Part shown: positions 51,938 through 60,117 of the stretch, piece after piece
How positions within the stretch are numbered: the stretch's first letter is position 1
Layout of the letters: every line of letters begins with the position of its first letter
NCBI GenBank assembly: GCA_017303795.1
Contig: JAFLBR010000020.1
Span: forward strand, 32,086 to 96,085
Source of the DNA: Cytophagales bacterium
GTDB taxonomy: Bacteria > Bacteroidota > Bacteroidia > Cytophagales > Cyclobacteriaceae
Direction of reading: 5' to 3'
DNA: 64,000 nt
Made by a program: the position numbers and the translations under genes
The notes under the pieces: model-generated
What the model was told of the DNA's origin: nothing
Seen by the model: only the letters and a program-made list of their open reading frames with translations
The model's database searches: none

Positions 51938-53695
51938 ATGAAATACACACTTGTCCTTATTGTCTGGTTGGCTTGCTTTTCAGTATGGGCTCAGGAAGTT
52001 AGTCCGCGGTACGAATTGGTAAAGATGAATGATAAAATTAATACACTTTATCATCAGGTATCGCCCGTAATTTCAATTGATGGAACCAAGTTGTATTATT
52101 TTGTAAGCAACCATCCTCAAAACACATTCGGTAAAGAAAACAGCCAAGACGTCTGGGTTTCTACATTGGATGATAAAGGCGAATGGTCGGAAGGAAAACG
52201 CTTAGGCCCACCGCTGAATCAGAATCGATATAATCAGGTATTTAATGTATTGCAAGATGGTTCACTTTTAGTTCGGGGCGGTCGTGCTAAAAACTCTAAA
52301 GGATTTTCGATTGTAAATGCTGGCGGAAGTTGGACGGAGCTAAACATCCCCGGATTTGAAGCTATGGATAAAGGTGTGTTTAATGGTGGCAGTATTTCAG
52401 TAGATGGCCAGCATCTTATTATCTACATGAGCGAAAAGCAAGGCGATAAGTTTAGCGACTTGTATGTGTCCTCGCAGGCCAATGGCCAATGGAGTAAGCC
52501 AGTTAAACTGAAGATCAGTTCACCTGCCGATGAGTATAGCCCGTTTCTGGCACCCGATCAAAAAACATTGTACTTCTCCAGCGATCGGTTCTCAAAAGAT
52601 AAAGTGGGTGGAACCGACATTTATAAAACCACGCGCTTAGACGATAGCTGGCAAAACTGGAGCGAACCCGTTAATCTTGGCAAACATGTAAACACACCGG
52701 TTGCCGATGCGTACTTCTCTATTGATACCCACGGAAATATTTTTACTGCCCGTACCGGTGCCCGTGTGGATGGTGGTAACTTCGATTTGTTTATTCTAAA
52801 ACCCCGCAATTTCAAAATTGTACTTACGGGTACAACCTATAACCAGAAGACAAACCTTACAGTGCAGTCGCTGGTAGATGTAAAAATGAAAGAGCAACAA
52901 CCAGTTCACTTACGCACTACACCCAACGGAGTTTTTGAAACCCGCGTTCCGGAAATTGATACCTATACCTTAGATGTGGCTGCAACTGGTTTTATGCCAT
53001 TTACACAAGCGTATAAAGTACCACGCATCAATAGCGACACCACTATTCATGTGGACGTGTTTCTCACTCCATTAACTAAACAACTCATGTTGGCTGGCGA
53101 TCTGATTGATAAGAAGACTGATCAGAAGATTAATGTGGGCAAGGTTGATATTGTATATAAACCGGATCGCGCTGTTAAATATACTTTACCCGTAACCACG
53201 GGTAAGTATCAGCAAAACATTGCCGGTTTGGGGTGGTATTTGTTTACCGCTTCCGCAGAAGGTTACCTGAATGCGAGCGATAGTGTGCAGGTGGAAAGCG
53301 AAGAAATTACGCCTGTTATTAAAAATCTTTTTCTAGCTCCTATTGAAGTTGGATTAACCGTGCGCTTAAAAAATATTTACTTTGATTATGATAAAACAAC
53401 GCTCAAATCAGAATCATTTGTAGAGTTGAATAAAGTGGTTGACTTTCTGAAGCAAAACCCAACCGTGTCCATCGAGATTTCGGGGCACACCGATAGTCGT
53501 GGTTCCGACACGTACAATCTTAATCTTTCGCAAGGGCGTTCGCAATCCGTGGTTGATTACTTGACCAGTCAAGGTATTGATTCATCAAGATTAGAAGCGC
53601 AAGGCTATGGCGAATCGAAACCCATCGATACTAACAACACCGAGGCGGGGATGGCCAATAACAGACGAGTTGAGTTTACGGTGCTAAAGATTTAG
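51938..53695 (+). CDS. PD40 and OmpA-domain outer-membrane protein
   Basis: A 585-residue protein with signal peptide MKYTLVLIVWLACFSVWA-Q, PD40 propeller repeats (SIDGTKLYYFVSNHPQ, DQKTLYFSSDRFSKD), two carboxypeptidase-regulatory-like strands domains (about 300-450), and a C-terminal OmpA peptidoglycan-binding domain (IEISGHTDSRGSDTYNL.., NNRRVEFTVLKI). Unlike the PorE-like protein at 34644 it has no TPR region. It presumably links an outer-membrane complex to the cell wall. Confidence 0.88.
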   Translation: MKYTLVLIVWLACFSVWAQEVSPRYELVKMNDKINTLYHQVSPVISIDGTKLYYFVSNHPQNTFGKENSQDVWVSTLDDKGEWSEGKRLGPPLNQNRYNQVFNVLQDGSLLVRGGRAKNSKGFSIVNAGGSWTELNIPGFEAMDKGVFNGGSISVDGQHLIIYMSEKQGDKFSDLYVSSQANGQWSKPVKLKISSPADEYSPFLAPDQKTLYFSSDRFSKDKVGGTDIYKTTRLDDSWQNWSEPVNLGKHVNTPVADAYFSIDTHGNIFTARTGARVDGGNFDLFILKPRNFKIVLTGTTYNQKTNLTVQSLVDVKMKEQQPVHLRTTPNGVFETRVPEIDTYTLDVAATGFMPFTQAYKVPRINSDTTIHVDVFLTPLTKQLMLAGDLIDKKTDQKINVGKVDIVYKPDRAVKYTLPVTTGKYQQNIAGLGWYLFTASAEGYLNASDSVQVESEEITPVIKNLFLAPIEVGLTVRLKNIYFDYDKTTLKSESFVELNKVVDFLKQNPTVSIEISGHTDSRGSDTYNLNLSQGRSQSVVDYLTSQGIDSSRLEAQGYGESKPIDTNNTEAGMANNRRVEFTVLKI

Positions 53696-53771
53696 AATTT
53701 AGAATCTAAAATTTAAGATTAGAGTTTAACCTGCAACCTGAATTTTAAATCTGAAATTCGAAATCTTAAAT
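53693..53771. repeat. AT-rich short-period repeat
   Basis: Between the OmpA gene and the convergent DUF2007 gene, tagaatttagaatctaaa is followed by variations on AAATCTgAAATTCgAAATCTTAAATC, a 7- to 8-base period with degenerate copies. Similar DNA occurs at 57946-58045 and 61597-61640. Confidence 0.6.
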
Positions 53772-54175
53772 CATTCAACTGAATCAAACTCACGTTTACA
53801 ATCCTGGCATCGGTAAACTTTTTTAACGGGTAAGAATAAACCCATCAAAATTTCTGAGATCATATAGGCCGTTATGCTTTTGCGACTGGGTTCGTAAGCT
53901 ATATCCGTTGAGCGGCAAACCGGACACACCCGAACAATTGAAACTTCATCTTTCAGAATTTCATTTACCTGCGCGCGGTCTTTTTCAAAAATGTGCAGCC
54001 GAATTCCCGGAAACACTTCGTTGCGGATAGGGTATAGAGCAACAAAATTTTCATCAGTAAGAAAGCAGGGGATACCAAACGCATCCAACTTGGTTTTTAC
54101 CAGATTGGCAGCTACCACCGTGTCGTAGGCATCGAATACAATTATTTTATCATCTGCATCAGTCATAACATTCAC
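53771..54175 (-). CDS. DUF2007 protein with C-terminal zinc ribbon
   Basis: A 134-residue protein: an N-terminal DUF2007 domain (DDKIIVFDAYDTVVAANLVKTKLDAFGIPCFL), a ferredoxin-like fold thought to be a signal-transducing module, then VCPVCRSTDI and YRCQDCKREF, two CxxC pairs forming a zinc ribbon. A membrane-type stretch lies between (ISEILMGLFLPV). The ATG at 54175 or 54166 could be the start. Convergent with the OmpA gene across a short repeat. Confidence 0.82.
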   Translation of the reverse strand: MNVMTDADDKIIVFDAYDTVVAANLVKTKLDAFGIPCFLTDENFVALYPIRNEVFPGIRLHIFEKDRAQVNEILKDEVSIVRVCPVCRSTDIAYEPSRKSITAYMISEILMGLFLPVKKVYRCQDCKREFDSVE

Positions 54176-54301
54176 AATTTATCAATCCGATGGCTCAATC
54201 CCTAATACCAAATGCCCATTGCCCAATACCGTTTATTTCCTTAAAAAATTTTATACAACTTTGTAACATCCATCCACCCCCACCGTCTTGCCCTTGAAAC
54301 G

Positions 54302-54814
54302 ATGATGCTCGAAGACTTTGAAAACCGGGTGCTACCTACCAAAAACAAGCTTTTTCGCTTTGCGTTCAGGCTTTTGGGTAGTAGCGAAGAAGCCAAAGAT
54401 GTAGTGCAGGAAGTATTGATCAAGGTGTGGAATGGCCGCGAAAATCTTACGGCTATTCAGAACATAGAGGCCTGGTGTATGCGCATCACCAAGAACCTCG
54501 CCCTCGATCGGCTTCGCTCGCGCCAACGCAGGGCCACCAACCCGATTGAAGCTGTAGCAGAAATCAAAAATGAAACGTTAACGCCTCATGAGAGGACAGA
54601 AATTCATGAGCACATGCAACGAATAACTGAAATGATTGCTGCGTTGCCAGAAAAGCAACGCCAGGTGATACACCTTCGCGATGTGGAGGGGTATAGTTAC
54701 AACGAGATTTGTGAGATATTGGAACTGGACATGAACCAGGTAAAAGTGAATTTGTTTCGGGCACGTAACACTGTGCGCGAAAAATTTGTAAAGATTAATG
54801 CCTATGGACTCTAA
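54302..54814 (+). CDS. ECF-type RNA polymerase sigma factor
   Basis: A 170-residue sigma-70 family protein with regions 2 and 4 only. Region 2 reads RLLGSSEEAKDVVQEVLIKVWNG, region 2.3-2.4 WCMRITKNLALDRLRSRQRR, and region 4 RQVIHLRDVEGYSYNEICEILELDMNQVKVNLFRARN. It overlaps the next gene by 17 bases, so they are co-translated. It likely drives the downstream operon under envelope stress, but the activating signal is unknown. ATGs at 54302 and 54305 are both usable. Confidence 0.93.
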   Translation: MMLEDFENRVLPTKNKLFRFAFRLLGSSEEAKDVVQEVLIKVWNGRENLTAIQNIEAWCMRITKNLALDRLRSRQRRATNPIEAVAEIKNETLTPHERTEIHEHMQRITEMIAALPEKQRQVIHLRDVEGYSYNEICEILELDMNQVKVNLFRARNTVREKFVKINAYGL

Positions 54815-55325
54815 GCAAATAGAACAGTTGCTGGAGAAGTATTGGAACTGCGAAACCTCGCTGGAAGAAGAACGCACTTTGCGTGATTACTTCCGCGGTC
54901 AGGTACCCGAGAACCTGAGCGAAGTGGCAACCCTGTTTCAGTACTTTGAAAGTCAGCAACAAAAAGAAATCAGCAGTCCGGATTTTGATGCACAGGTAAA
55001 GCAACAAATCCGAAAGCATCGCCCGAAAGGAAAAGTAGTAAACTTGGCATTTGCCTTGCGAATAGCAGCGGGGTTATTGGTTGTAGTGGCAGCTACCTAC
55101 TTTGTGCGTGAGGAGATACGCAAGTCGTATCCTACAGACGTAGCCGATACCTATTCCGATCCACAGTTGGCATTGGAAGAAACTAAAAAAGCATTGTTGA
55201 TGCTCTCAAAAGGATTCAACAAAGCACAAAAGGAAGCGGGAAAGTTGAAAGTGTTTAACGAAGCCGAACAAAAAATTCAAGGCAAGGTTTTGGATAGTGA
55301 ATCGGAAACGGAAGGCCAGATTTAA
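54798..55325 (+). CDS. Putative anti-sigma factor, single-pass membrane protein
   Basis: A 175-residue protein with an acidic cytoplasmic N-terminus (SKQIEQLLEKYWNCETSLEEERTLRDYF, resembling zinc-finger-less anti-sigma domains), one transmembrane helix (ALRIAAGLLVVVAATYFV, about 85-102) and a polar helical periplasmic tail. Position directly after the sigma gene, with a 17-base overlap, is the usual arrangement for sigma/anti-sigma pairs. Start at 54804 also possible. Confidence 0.78.
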   Translation: MPMDSKQIEQLLEKYWNCETSLEEERTLRDYFRGQVPENLSEVATLFQYFESQQQKEISSPDFDAQVKQQIRKHRPKGKVVNLAFALRIAAGLLVVVAATYFVREEIRKSYPTDVADTYSDPQLALEETKKALLMLSKGFNKAQKEAGKLKVFNEAEQKIQGKVLDSESETEGQI

Positions 55326-55371
55326 AAAAGCGAACTCAAACAATAGAACTAAAAAATTAAAAATAAAGGAT

Positions 55372-55893
55372 ATGAAAAAGGTAATAATTGGTTTAATGAT
55401 GATCACCGCTTCATTTGCGGTGCAAGCTCAGGATGCTGTTTCAAAGTTCTTCAGCAAGTATCAGAACGATGAATCGTTTAGCCAGGTAAACATCAGCAGT
55501 AAGATGTTTAGCCTGATGGCCAATCTGGATGTAGAAAATCCGGAAGATCAGGAAGTAGTGAATATGATCAGCAAGATTAAAGGCTTGCGTATTCTGGCTA
55601 AAGAGCAAGCTCGCAACTCACGCGAGTTGTATAAAGAAGCGTTAGCCTTGATACCACAAAAAGACTTTGAAGAGTTAATGACTGTGCGCGATAAAGACAA
55701 AGACATGAAATTCTTTATCAAAGAATCCGGTGGTAAAATAAGCGAGTTGGTGATGATAGCCGGAGGTAACGAAGAATTTATGGTACTGAGTTTATTTGGT
55801 GAGATTGATCTGAAGCAGGTTTCTAAAATCAGTAAGAAGATGAATATTCAAGGATTGGAAAACCTCGAGAATATCAAAGACAAGAAAAATTAA
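55372..55893 (+). CDS. DUF4252 protein (1)
   Basis: A 173-residue exported protein with signal peptide MKKVIIGLMMITASFAVQA-Q and the DUF4252 pattern VSKFFSKYQNDESFSQVNISSKMFSLMANLD.., KDMKFFIKESGGKISELVMIAGGNEEFMVLSLFGEIDL. The start at 55372 has a good ribosome-binding site (aaagga) and gives the signal peptide; an earlier ATG at 55297 would not. First of three DUF4252 paralogues in the sigma-linked operon. Function unknown. Confidence 0.85.
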   Translation: MKKVIIGLMMITASFAVQAQDAVSKFFSKYQNDESFSQVNISSKMFSLMANLDVENPEDQEVVNMISKIKGLRILAKEQARNSRELYKEALALIPQKDFEELMTVRDKDKDMKFFIKESGGKISELVMIAGGNEEFMVLSLFGEIDLKQVSKISKKMNIQGLENLENIKDKKN

Positions 55894-55909
55894 TTTCAGT
55901 TGAGATGAT

Positions 55910-55945
55910 AAAAAGGATGCAGAGTCTGCATCCTTTTTATTTTTA
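55910..55945 (+). terminator. Terminator after DUF4252 gene 1
   Basis: Stem aaaaaggatgca / tgcatccttttt around a 5-base loop, followed by a T-rich run. It separates the first DUF4252 gene from the next two, so the cluster is at least two transcripts or has read-through. Confidence 0.85.
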
Positions 55946-55992
55946 CATACGTCTTAGTAATATATTTACGCACCTCCAAATTTCAAATCCAT

Positions 55993-56484
55993 ATGAAAAG
56001 AAAGTATTTACTCACGTTACTTTTCGTAGCTTTTGCCTGTAGTACATTTGCGCAAAGCCGCAGTTATTCTGCACTTAAAGATAACTTCATTGACCAACCC
56101 GAAGTACACAGCTTTTCTTTAAATGGCTGGTTTGGCCGAATGGTTTTAAACATGGCGGGTGAGCATGAAGTACGTAACGCCATTAAAGAATTAAAACATG
56201 TTCGGTTGATTACCATTCCGCGGCAGGAGTTCAGCAATCGTAACTTAACCATTGCCGGATTTAAATCGTTGATGAAACAAGATGGCTTTGAGGACCTTGC
56301 TCAGATTATGGATAATGGCGAAACCGTTGCCATCTATGTGCAGGAAGGCAAAACTAAAAATAATAACCGTTATATGATGCTGATTGAAGAGGCTTCTGAA
56401 ATTGTAGCAATCGAATTAACCGGTTATCTTGACCCTTCCATGTTAGTGCCGTCCGAAAATTCTGAAGTTATAATCAATCAGTAA
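55993..56484 (+). CDS. DUF4252 protein (2)
   Basis: A 163-residue exported paralogue. Signal peptide MKRKYLLTLLFVAFACSTFA-Q, then FSLNGWFGRMVLNMAGEHEVRNAIKELKHVRLITIPRQ and GETVAIYVQEGKTKNNNRYMMLIEEASEIVAIELTGYLD, matching the DUF4252 layout of the first copy. The stop is one base from the third copy's ATG. Confidence 0.85.
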   Translation: MKRKYLLTLLFVAFACSTFAQSRSYSALKDNFIDQPEVHSFSLNGWFGRMVLNMAGEHEVRNAIKELKHVRLITIPRQEFSNRNLTIAGFKSLMKQDGFEDLAQIMDNGETVAIYVQEGKTKNNNRYMMLIEEASEIVAIELTGYLDPSMLVPSENSEVIINQ

Positions 56485-56485
56485 T

Positions 56486-57040
56486 ATGAGATTTCTTGTA
56501 ACACTTTTGTTGCTGGCTTCCGTGGAGGTAGCTGGTGCACAAACCAAAACCACTCAGGCTTTGGATGAAAAATACGATGGACTTTCGTTATTCTTCTATC
56601 GCAATACCTTGCGCATGCTCAATCAAAAAGACGATCCGGCTTTTGATGAACTGATTAAAGACATAGAAAAAATGCGCTTTATGATGATTAATAAAGTGGA
56701 GTCGAACTTTACGGATAGCGATTACAAAAAATTATTGGATGGCTACAAAAGCGAAGCCTACGAAGAGATGATGAGTGGTCGTGCAGATGGGCGAACGTTT
56801 ACCGTGTACTTACGTGAAACAAATGGCAATGTAAAAGGCACTGTAATCCTGGCAAAGGATGAGGAATCGGTTATGGTGCTGGATATCTTGGGAAAGATAG
56901 CCATTAATAAAGTGCCAGAATTTTTTAGCGCTATCGACAACAGCACCGATATTGGTGGCAAGATTAAGGACTTTATGAGTGATGATGATAAAAAGAATGA
57001 AGGAGCAATAGAAAAAGACAATAAGGCTGGTAATAACTAA
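56486..57040 (+). CDS. DUF4252 protein (3)
   Basis: A 184-residue exported paralogue: signal peptide MRFLVTLLLLASVEVAGA-Q; core LFFYRNTLRMLNQKDDPAFDELIKDIEKMRFMMINK and FTVYLRETNGNVKGTVILAKDEESVMVLDILGKIAINKV; a charged tail (DDDKKNEGAIEKDN). Three diverged DUF4252 copies in a row suggest an old local duplication. Separated by 12 bases from the ABC ATPase. Confidence 0.85.
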   Translation: MRFLVTLLLLASVEVAGAQTKTTQALDEKYDGLSLFFYRNTLRMLNQKDDPAFDELIKDIEKMRFMMINKVESNFTDSDYKKLLDGYKSEAYEEMMSGRADGRTFTVYLRETNGNVKGTVILAKDEESVMVLDILGKIAINKVPEFFSAIDNSTDIGGKIKDFMSDDDKKNEGAIEKDNKAGNN

Positions 57041-57052
57041 TCGCTAAAAATT

Positions 57053-57946
57053 TTGGAAACCGTTTTATCTGTAAACAAGCTCACCAAAAATTTTGGAAAG
57101 CTTTGTGCTGTAAACCAACTAGATCTGGAAGTAAAGCGTGGCCAGGTATTTGGAATGCTTGGGCCAAATGGCAGTGGCAAGACAACTACATTGGGTATGT
57201 TGATGGGCGTGGTTAATCCAACCGCTGGTAGTTTTAATTGGTTCGGTGAGCCCGCTACAAATCTTACGCGCAGAAAAATTGGTGCCGTGCTGGAGCATCC
57301 TATTTTTTATCCTTACCTGAGTGGTCAGAAAAATCTGGAACTGAGTGCCATGATTAAAGGTGCTGATCCGAATAACATTGCCAAGGTGTTGGGGATAGTA
57401 GAGCTAACAGCTCGCAAAGACGACAAGTATAAAACGTATTCGTTGGGGATGAAGCAGCGCCTGGCTATTGCATCTGCGCTTGTAAGCGATCCGGTTATTC
57501 TTATTCTGGATGAGCCCACCAACGGGTTGGACCCGATGGGTATTGCTGAAATAAGAGAGATTATAAAACGAATTGCTAATGATGGTAAAACCATTATCCT
57601 GGCCAGCCACTTGTTAGATGAAGTACAAAAAGTTTGTACCCACTTTGCTGTATTAAAGCGCGGCAACCTGATGCACATTGGGCCAGTGGATGATGTGGGC
57701 AAAGGCGAGGAGATTGTTGAAGTGCAAGCATACCATGATGATCTGGGTGTGTTGTTGCAAGAGTTTATTGGCAGTGGCACTATTAAAAAGGAGAATGGAA
57801 TTTTTCAGGTGATGATGAAAGAAGGGTTTCACAGCAAAGACCTGAACCGCTTTTTGTTTGATCGGGGAATTGTGGCTTCGCACCTCGCTACGCGTAAGAA
57901 GAGTCTCGAAAAACAGTTTCTCGAAATTCTGGCCGATGCGAAATAA
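57053..57946 (+). CDS. ABC transporter ATP-binding protein
   Basis: A 297-residue ATPase with Walker A GPNGSGKTTT (about 39-48), signature YSLGMKQRLAIASAL, Walker B VILILDEPTNGLDP and an H-loop ASHLLDE. The signature YSLGM and C-terminal extension place it with the DRA/NatA-type exporters (ABC-2). It is paired with a permease 103 bases downstream. The start is TTG at 57053, inside the first copy of a 14-base direct repeat. A lipid, sodium or peptide could be the substrate. Confidence 0.92.
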   Translation: METVLSVNKLTKNFGKLCAVNQLDLEVKRGQVFGMLGPNGSGKTTTLGMLMGVVNPTAGSFNWFGEPATNLTRRKIGAVLEHPIFYPYLSGQKNLELSAMIKGADPNNIAKVLGIVELTARKDDKYKTYSLGMKQRLAIASALVSDPVILILDEPTNGLDPMGIAEIREIIKRIANDGKTIILASHLLDEVQKVCTHFAVLKRGNLMHIGPVDDVGKGEEIVEVQAYHDDLGVLLQEFIGSGTIKKENGIFQVMMKEGFHSKDLNRFLFDRGIVASHLATRKKSLEKQFLEILADAK

Positions 57947-58045
57947 TTTAGAATTCCGTATTTCGAATTTAAAATTTCGAAATGGATAAAATTATTATGA
58001 ACCCTGAGTCATCAATCCGAAATACTTAAATCTTAAATCCGAAAT
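57946..58045. repeat. AT-rich short-period repeat between ABC genes
   Basis: Begins ttagaattccgtatttcgaa, then degenerate units such as AAATCCGAAATACTTAAATC, AAATCTTAAATCCGAAATTTC. Same composition and theme as 53693-53771. No terminator-like stem, so it may be read through by the ABC operon. Confidence 0.6.
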
Positions 58046-58048
58046 TTC

Positions 58049-58867
58049 ATGCTTCACCTACTCAAAATAGATTTAAAGAAGATGACGAGCTACAGAACCT
58101 TTTGGGTAATCTGTGGTCTGTATTTTCTTACGTTAGGATTTACTACCGCCAGTGGTATGGAGATTTTGAAATGGATCGCCAATAAAAGTTCAGAGTTTGG
58201 TGCTTCCATTAATATCAATCGTATTCCGTTGTATCACTTTCCGGATATCTGGCAAAACCTGATCTGGATAAGCGGCTTGTTTAAAATTGTATTGGCCTTA
58301 ATGGTGGTTATCTCCATCACCAACGAATATCAATACCGCACGCTTCGCCAGAATGTTATTGATGGATTAAGTCGCTGGGAATTTCTGAAATCGAAAATTC
58401 TAACCAATGTGTTACTGAGTCTGGTAAGTGTGGCGATGATTCTTTCAATTACGTTACTAACAGGCTTTATTTATACACCCAAAATTGAGTGGGAATTTTT
58501 CTTCATGGGTGCTGAGTTTTTCATAGCTTACTTTTTAGAAGTCTTTGCTTTTCTTTCTTATGCGTTGATGTTGGGTGTTTTGGTGCAACGTTCGGGGTTA
58601 ACCATTGTGTTGCTCATGCTATCGCACATGATTGAAGCGATAATTAAGGTAAATCTTTTCAGAGAAAATTGGTCAGACCAGATTGGTTGGCTGCAACAGT
58701 TCTTTCCATTGGAATCCATCACCAATCTTGTACCGCTTCCATTTACACGCTATGCATTACAGGAAATACAAGATTACGTTTCCATTACAGCCGTATTGAT
58801 TGCTTTAGGCTGGACAGCACTCTTCAATTACTTCTCTTACCTCAAACTAAAGAAGTCCGACATCTGA
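58049..58867 (+). CDS. ABC-2 type permease
   Basis: A 272-residue membrane protein with about six transmembrane segments (e.g. FWVICGLYFLTLGFTTA, GLFKIVLALMVVISITNEYQYRTL, VLLSLVSVAMILSITLLTGFI). The EYQYRTLRQNVIDGLSRWEFLKSK element is typical of ABC-2 permeases. It presumably pairs with the ATPase at 57053 to form an exporter. The stop is 2 bases from the convergent GNAT gene. Confidence 0.9.
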   Translation: MLHLLKIDLKKMTSYRTFWVICGLYFLTLGFTTASGMEILKWIANKSSEFGASININRIPLYHFPDIWQNLIWISGLFKIVLALMVVISITNEYQYRTLRQNVIDGLSRWEFLKSKILTNVLLSLVSVAMILSITLLTGFIYTPKIEWEFFFMGAEFFIAYFLEVFAFLSYALMLGVLVQRSGLTIVLLMLSHMIEAIIKVNLFRENWSDQIGWLQQFFPLESITNLVPLPFTRYALQEIQDYVSITAVLIALGWTALFNYFSYLKLKKSDI

Positions 58868-58869
58868 TT

Positions 58870-59295
58870 TTAGTCCAATCGTTTTACAAAGTGCTGGTTA
58901 GTTTGTTCATAACCATGATTACGGTAATAGACATGCGATTCGGTGCGCCTGTTATTGCTGGTTAGTTCAATCTTACTACAATTTTGTGCTTTCAAAAAAG
59001 TCTCAGCATGATGTAACAATTGTGTGCCGATACCTTTACCACGTTGTAGCTCATCCACACAAAAAGCAGTTATGCGGCCAATCGATCCTGAAATGTGCAG
59101 GTTTTGATAAATCATAATGGCAATAAAGCCCACCACGGTTTGGTCTGTGGCAACAAAAATTTTGTAACCCGGTCGTTCATGCATTTCAATACGATGTTCA
59201 ACCGCAGTAATAGAATCGGTATAACCTAATTGCGTAAGTAAGCTGGCTATTACCCCGGCATGTGTTCGATCAGCTTCTGTAATTTGGATAGACAT
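58870..59295 (-). CDS. GNAT-family N-acetyltransferase
   Basis: A 141-residue acetyltransferase: FVATDQTVVGFIAIMIYQ, the acetyl-CoA site RGKGIGTQLLHHAE and the C-terminal KIELTSNNRRTESHVYYRNHGYEQTNQHFVKRL. The ATG at 59295 gives MSIQITEADRTHAGVIAS; a TTG one codon earlier is not needed. Substrate undetermined. Confidence 0.92.
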   Translation of the reverse strand: MSIQITEADRTHAGVIASLLTQLGYTDSITAVEHRIEMHERPGYKIFVATDQTVVGFIAIMIYQNLHISGSIGRITAFCVDELQRGKGIGTQLLHHAETFLKAQNCSKIELTSNNRRTESHVYYRNHGYEQTNQHFVKRLD

Positions 59296-59344
59296 CAATG
59301 GCTAAGGTACAGAAGAGTTGTACTTCTAAAAAGTATTTTGATTT

Positions 59345-59995
59345 CTAATGATCACAACCGCAGTGTTTGTTGGCGGCTTTCTCAAAACATTCTTTTCCTT
59401 CCTTATACGAAAACCAGGCAAGACCAAACGTACCTAACGCATCAGCATACGTAAAGCCAGTGTATTCATAGATGGCACTGGATACCAGCAATACTACCGA
59501 CATATAAATGCAAACTTTAGTACAATTAGCATCGGCCAGTATGGCATCTGATTGTAATTTTTTGCCCGTTTTAATTTTTCCGTAGATCAATACTAACATT
59601 ACCACAATGGAGATTATGGAAACCACCACACCCCAAAAAGTTGTCTCTGGTTTTTTGCCGAGGTAGATTACCATGACTGATGAAAGAACCAAGCCAAACA
59701 CCAACACATAAAATGAATACCCGGTTATCCTTAGTGCAGTACGTTCAAACTCACTGCGGTTGCTGTGCGGATTTCGCTTTATGCGCAGCACCATCGATAC
59801 AATGCCTATTCCTGAAATCAATTCGATAAAACTATCTACACCAAAACCAAACAGTGCCAGTGTTTCATCTTCAAAACCAAACCAGGTGGCAATAATTCCT
59901 TCTGTAAGATTATAGACAATGGTGAAGATGCCGAGTATCAACGCGAGGTCGTACCACTTTTTTTCTTCAACAGAATTTAAGACTATGGAATCCAT
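59345..59995 (-). CDS. Cation transporter, CDF-like family
   Basis: A 216-residue membrane protein with about five to six helices. TM2 carries FGFGVDSFIELISG with an acidic pair in place of the classical HxxxD, and TM5 LQSDAILADANCTKVCIYMS; both agree with divergent CDF/TMEM163-type cation transporters. The C-terminal HCGCDH could bind metal. No cytoplasmic CDF dimerisation domain. Exports a divalent cation such as Zn2+; the ion cannot be read from sequence. Confidence 0.8.
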   Translation of the reverse strand: MDSIVLNSVEEKKWYDLALILGIFTIVYNLTEGIIATWFGFEDETLALFGFGVDSFIELISGIGIVSMVLRIKRNPHSNRSEFERTALRITGYSFYVLVFGLVLSSVMVIYLGKKPETTFWGVVVSIISIVVMLVLIYGKIKTGKKLQSDAILADANCTKVCIYMSVVLLVSSAIYEYTGFTYADALGTFGLAWFSYKEGKECFEKAANKHCGCDH

Positions 59996-60062
59996 GTGGC
60001 CAATGTAGTAGCAGGAGCAACTACATCAAACATAATTCATCAAAAACTAAAGTTGTTGCAAC

Positions 60063-60091
60063 GCAGCTACACAAAAATGCGGAGTAGCTGC
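60063..60091 (-). terminator. Hairpin between hydrolase and CDF genes
   Basis: Stem gcagctac / gtagctgc (8 pairs) with a 13-base loop, 27 bases after the serine hydrolase stop on the minus strand, followed by a weak T-rich run. It could be a terminator or an attenuator in front of the transporter gene. Confidence 0.4.
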
Positions 60092-60117
60092 AACAGTGTT
60101 TCAGTTACTTGAAGATT

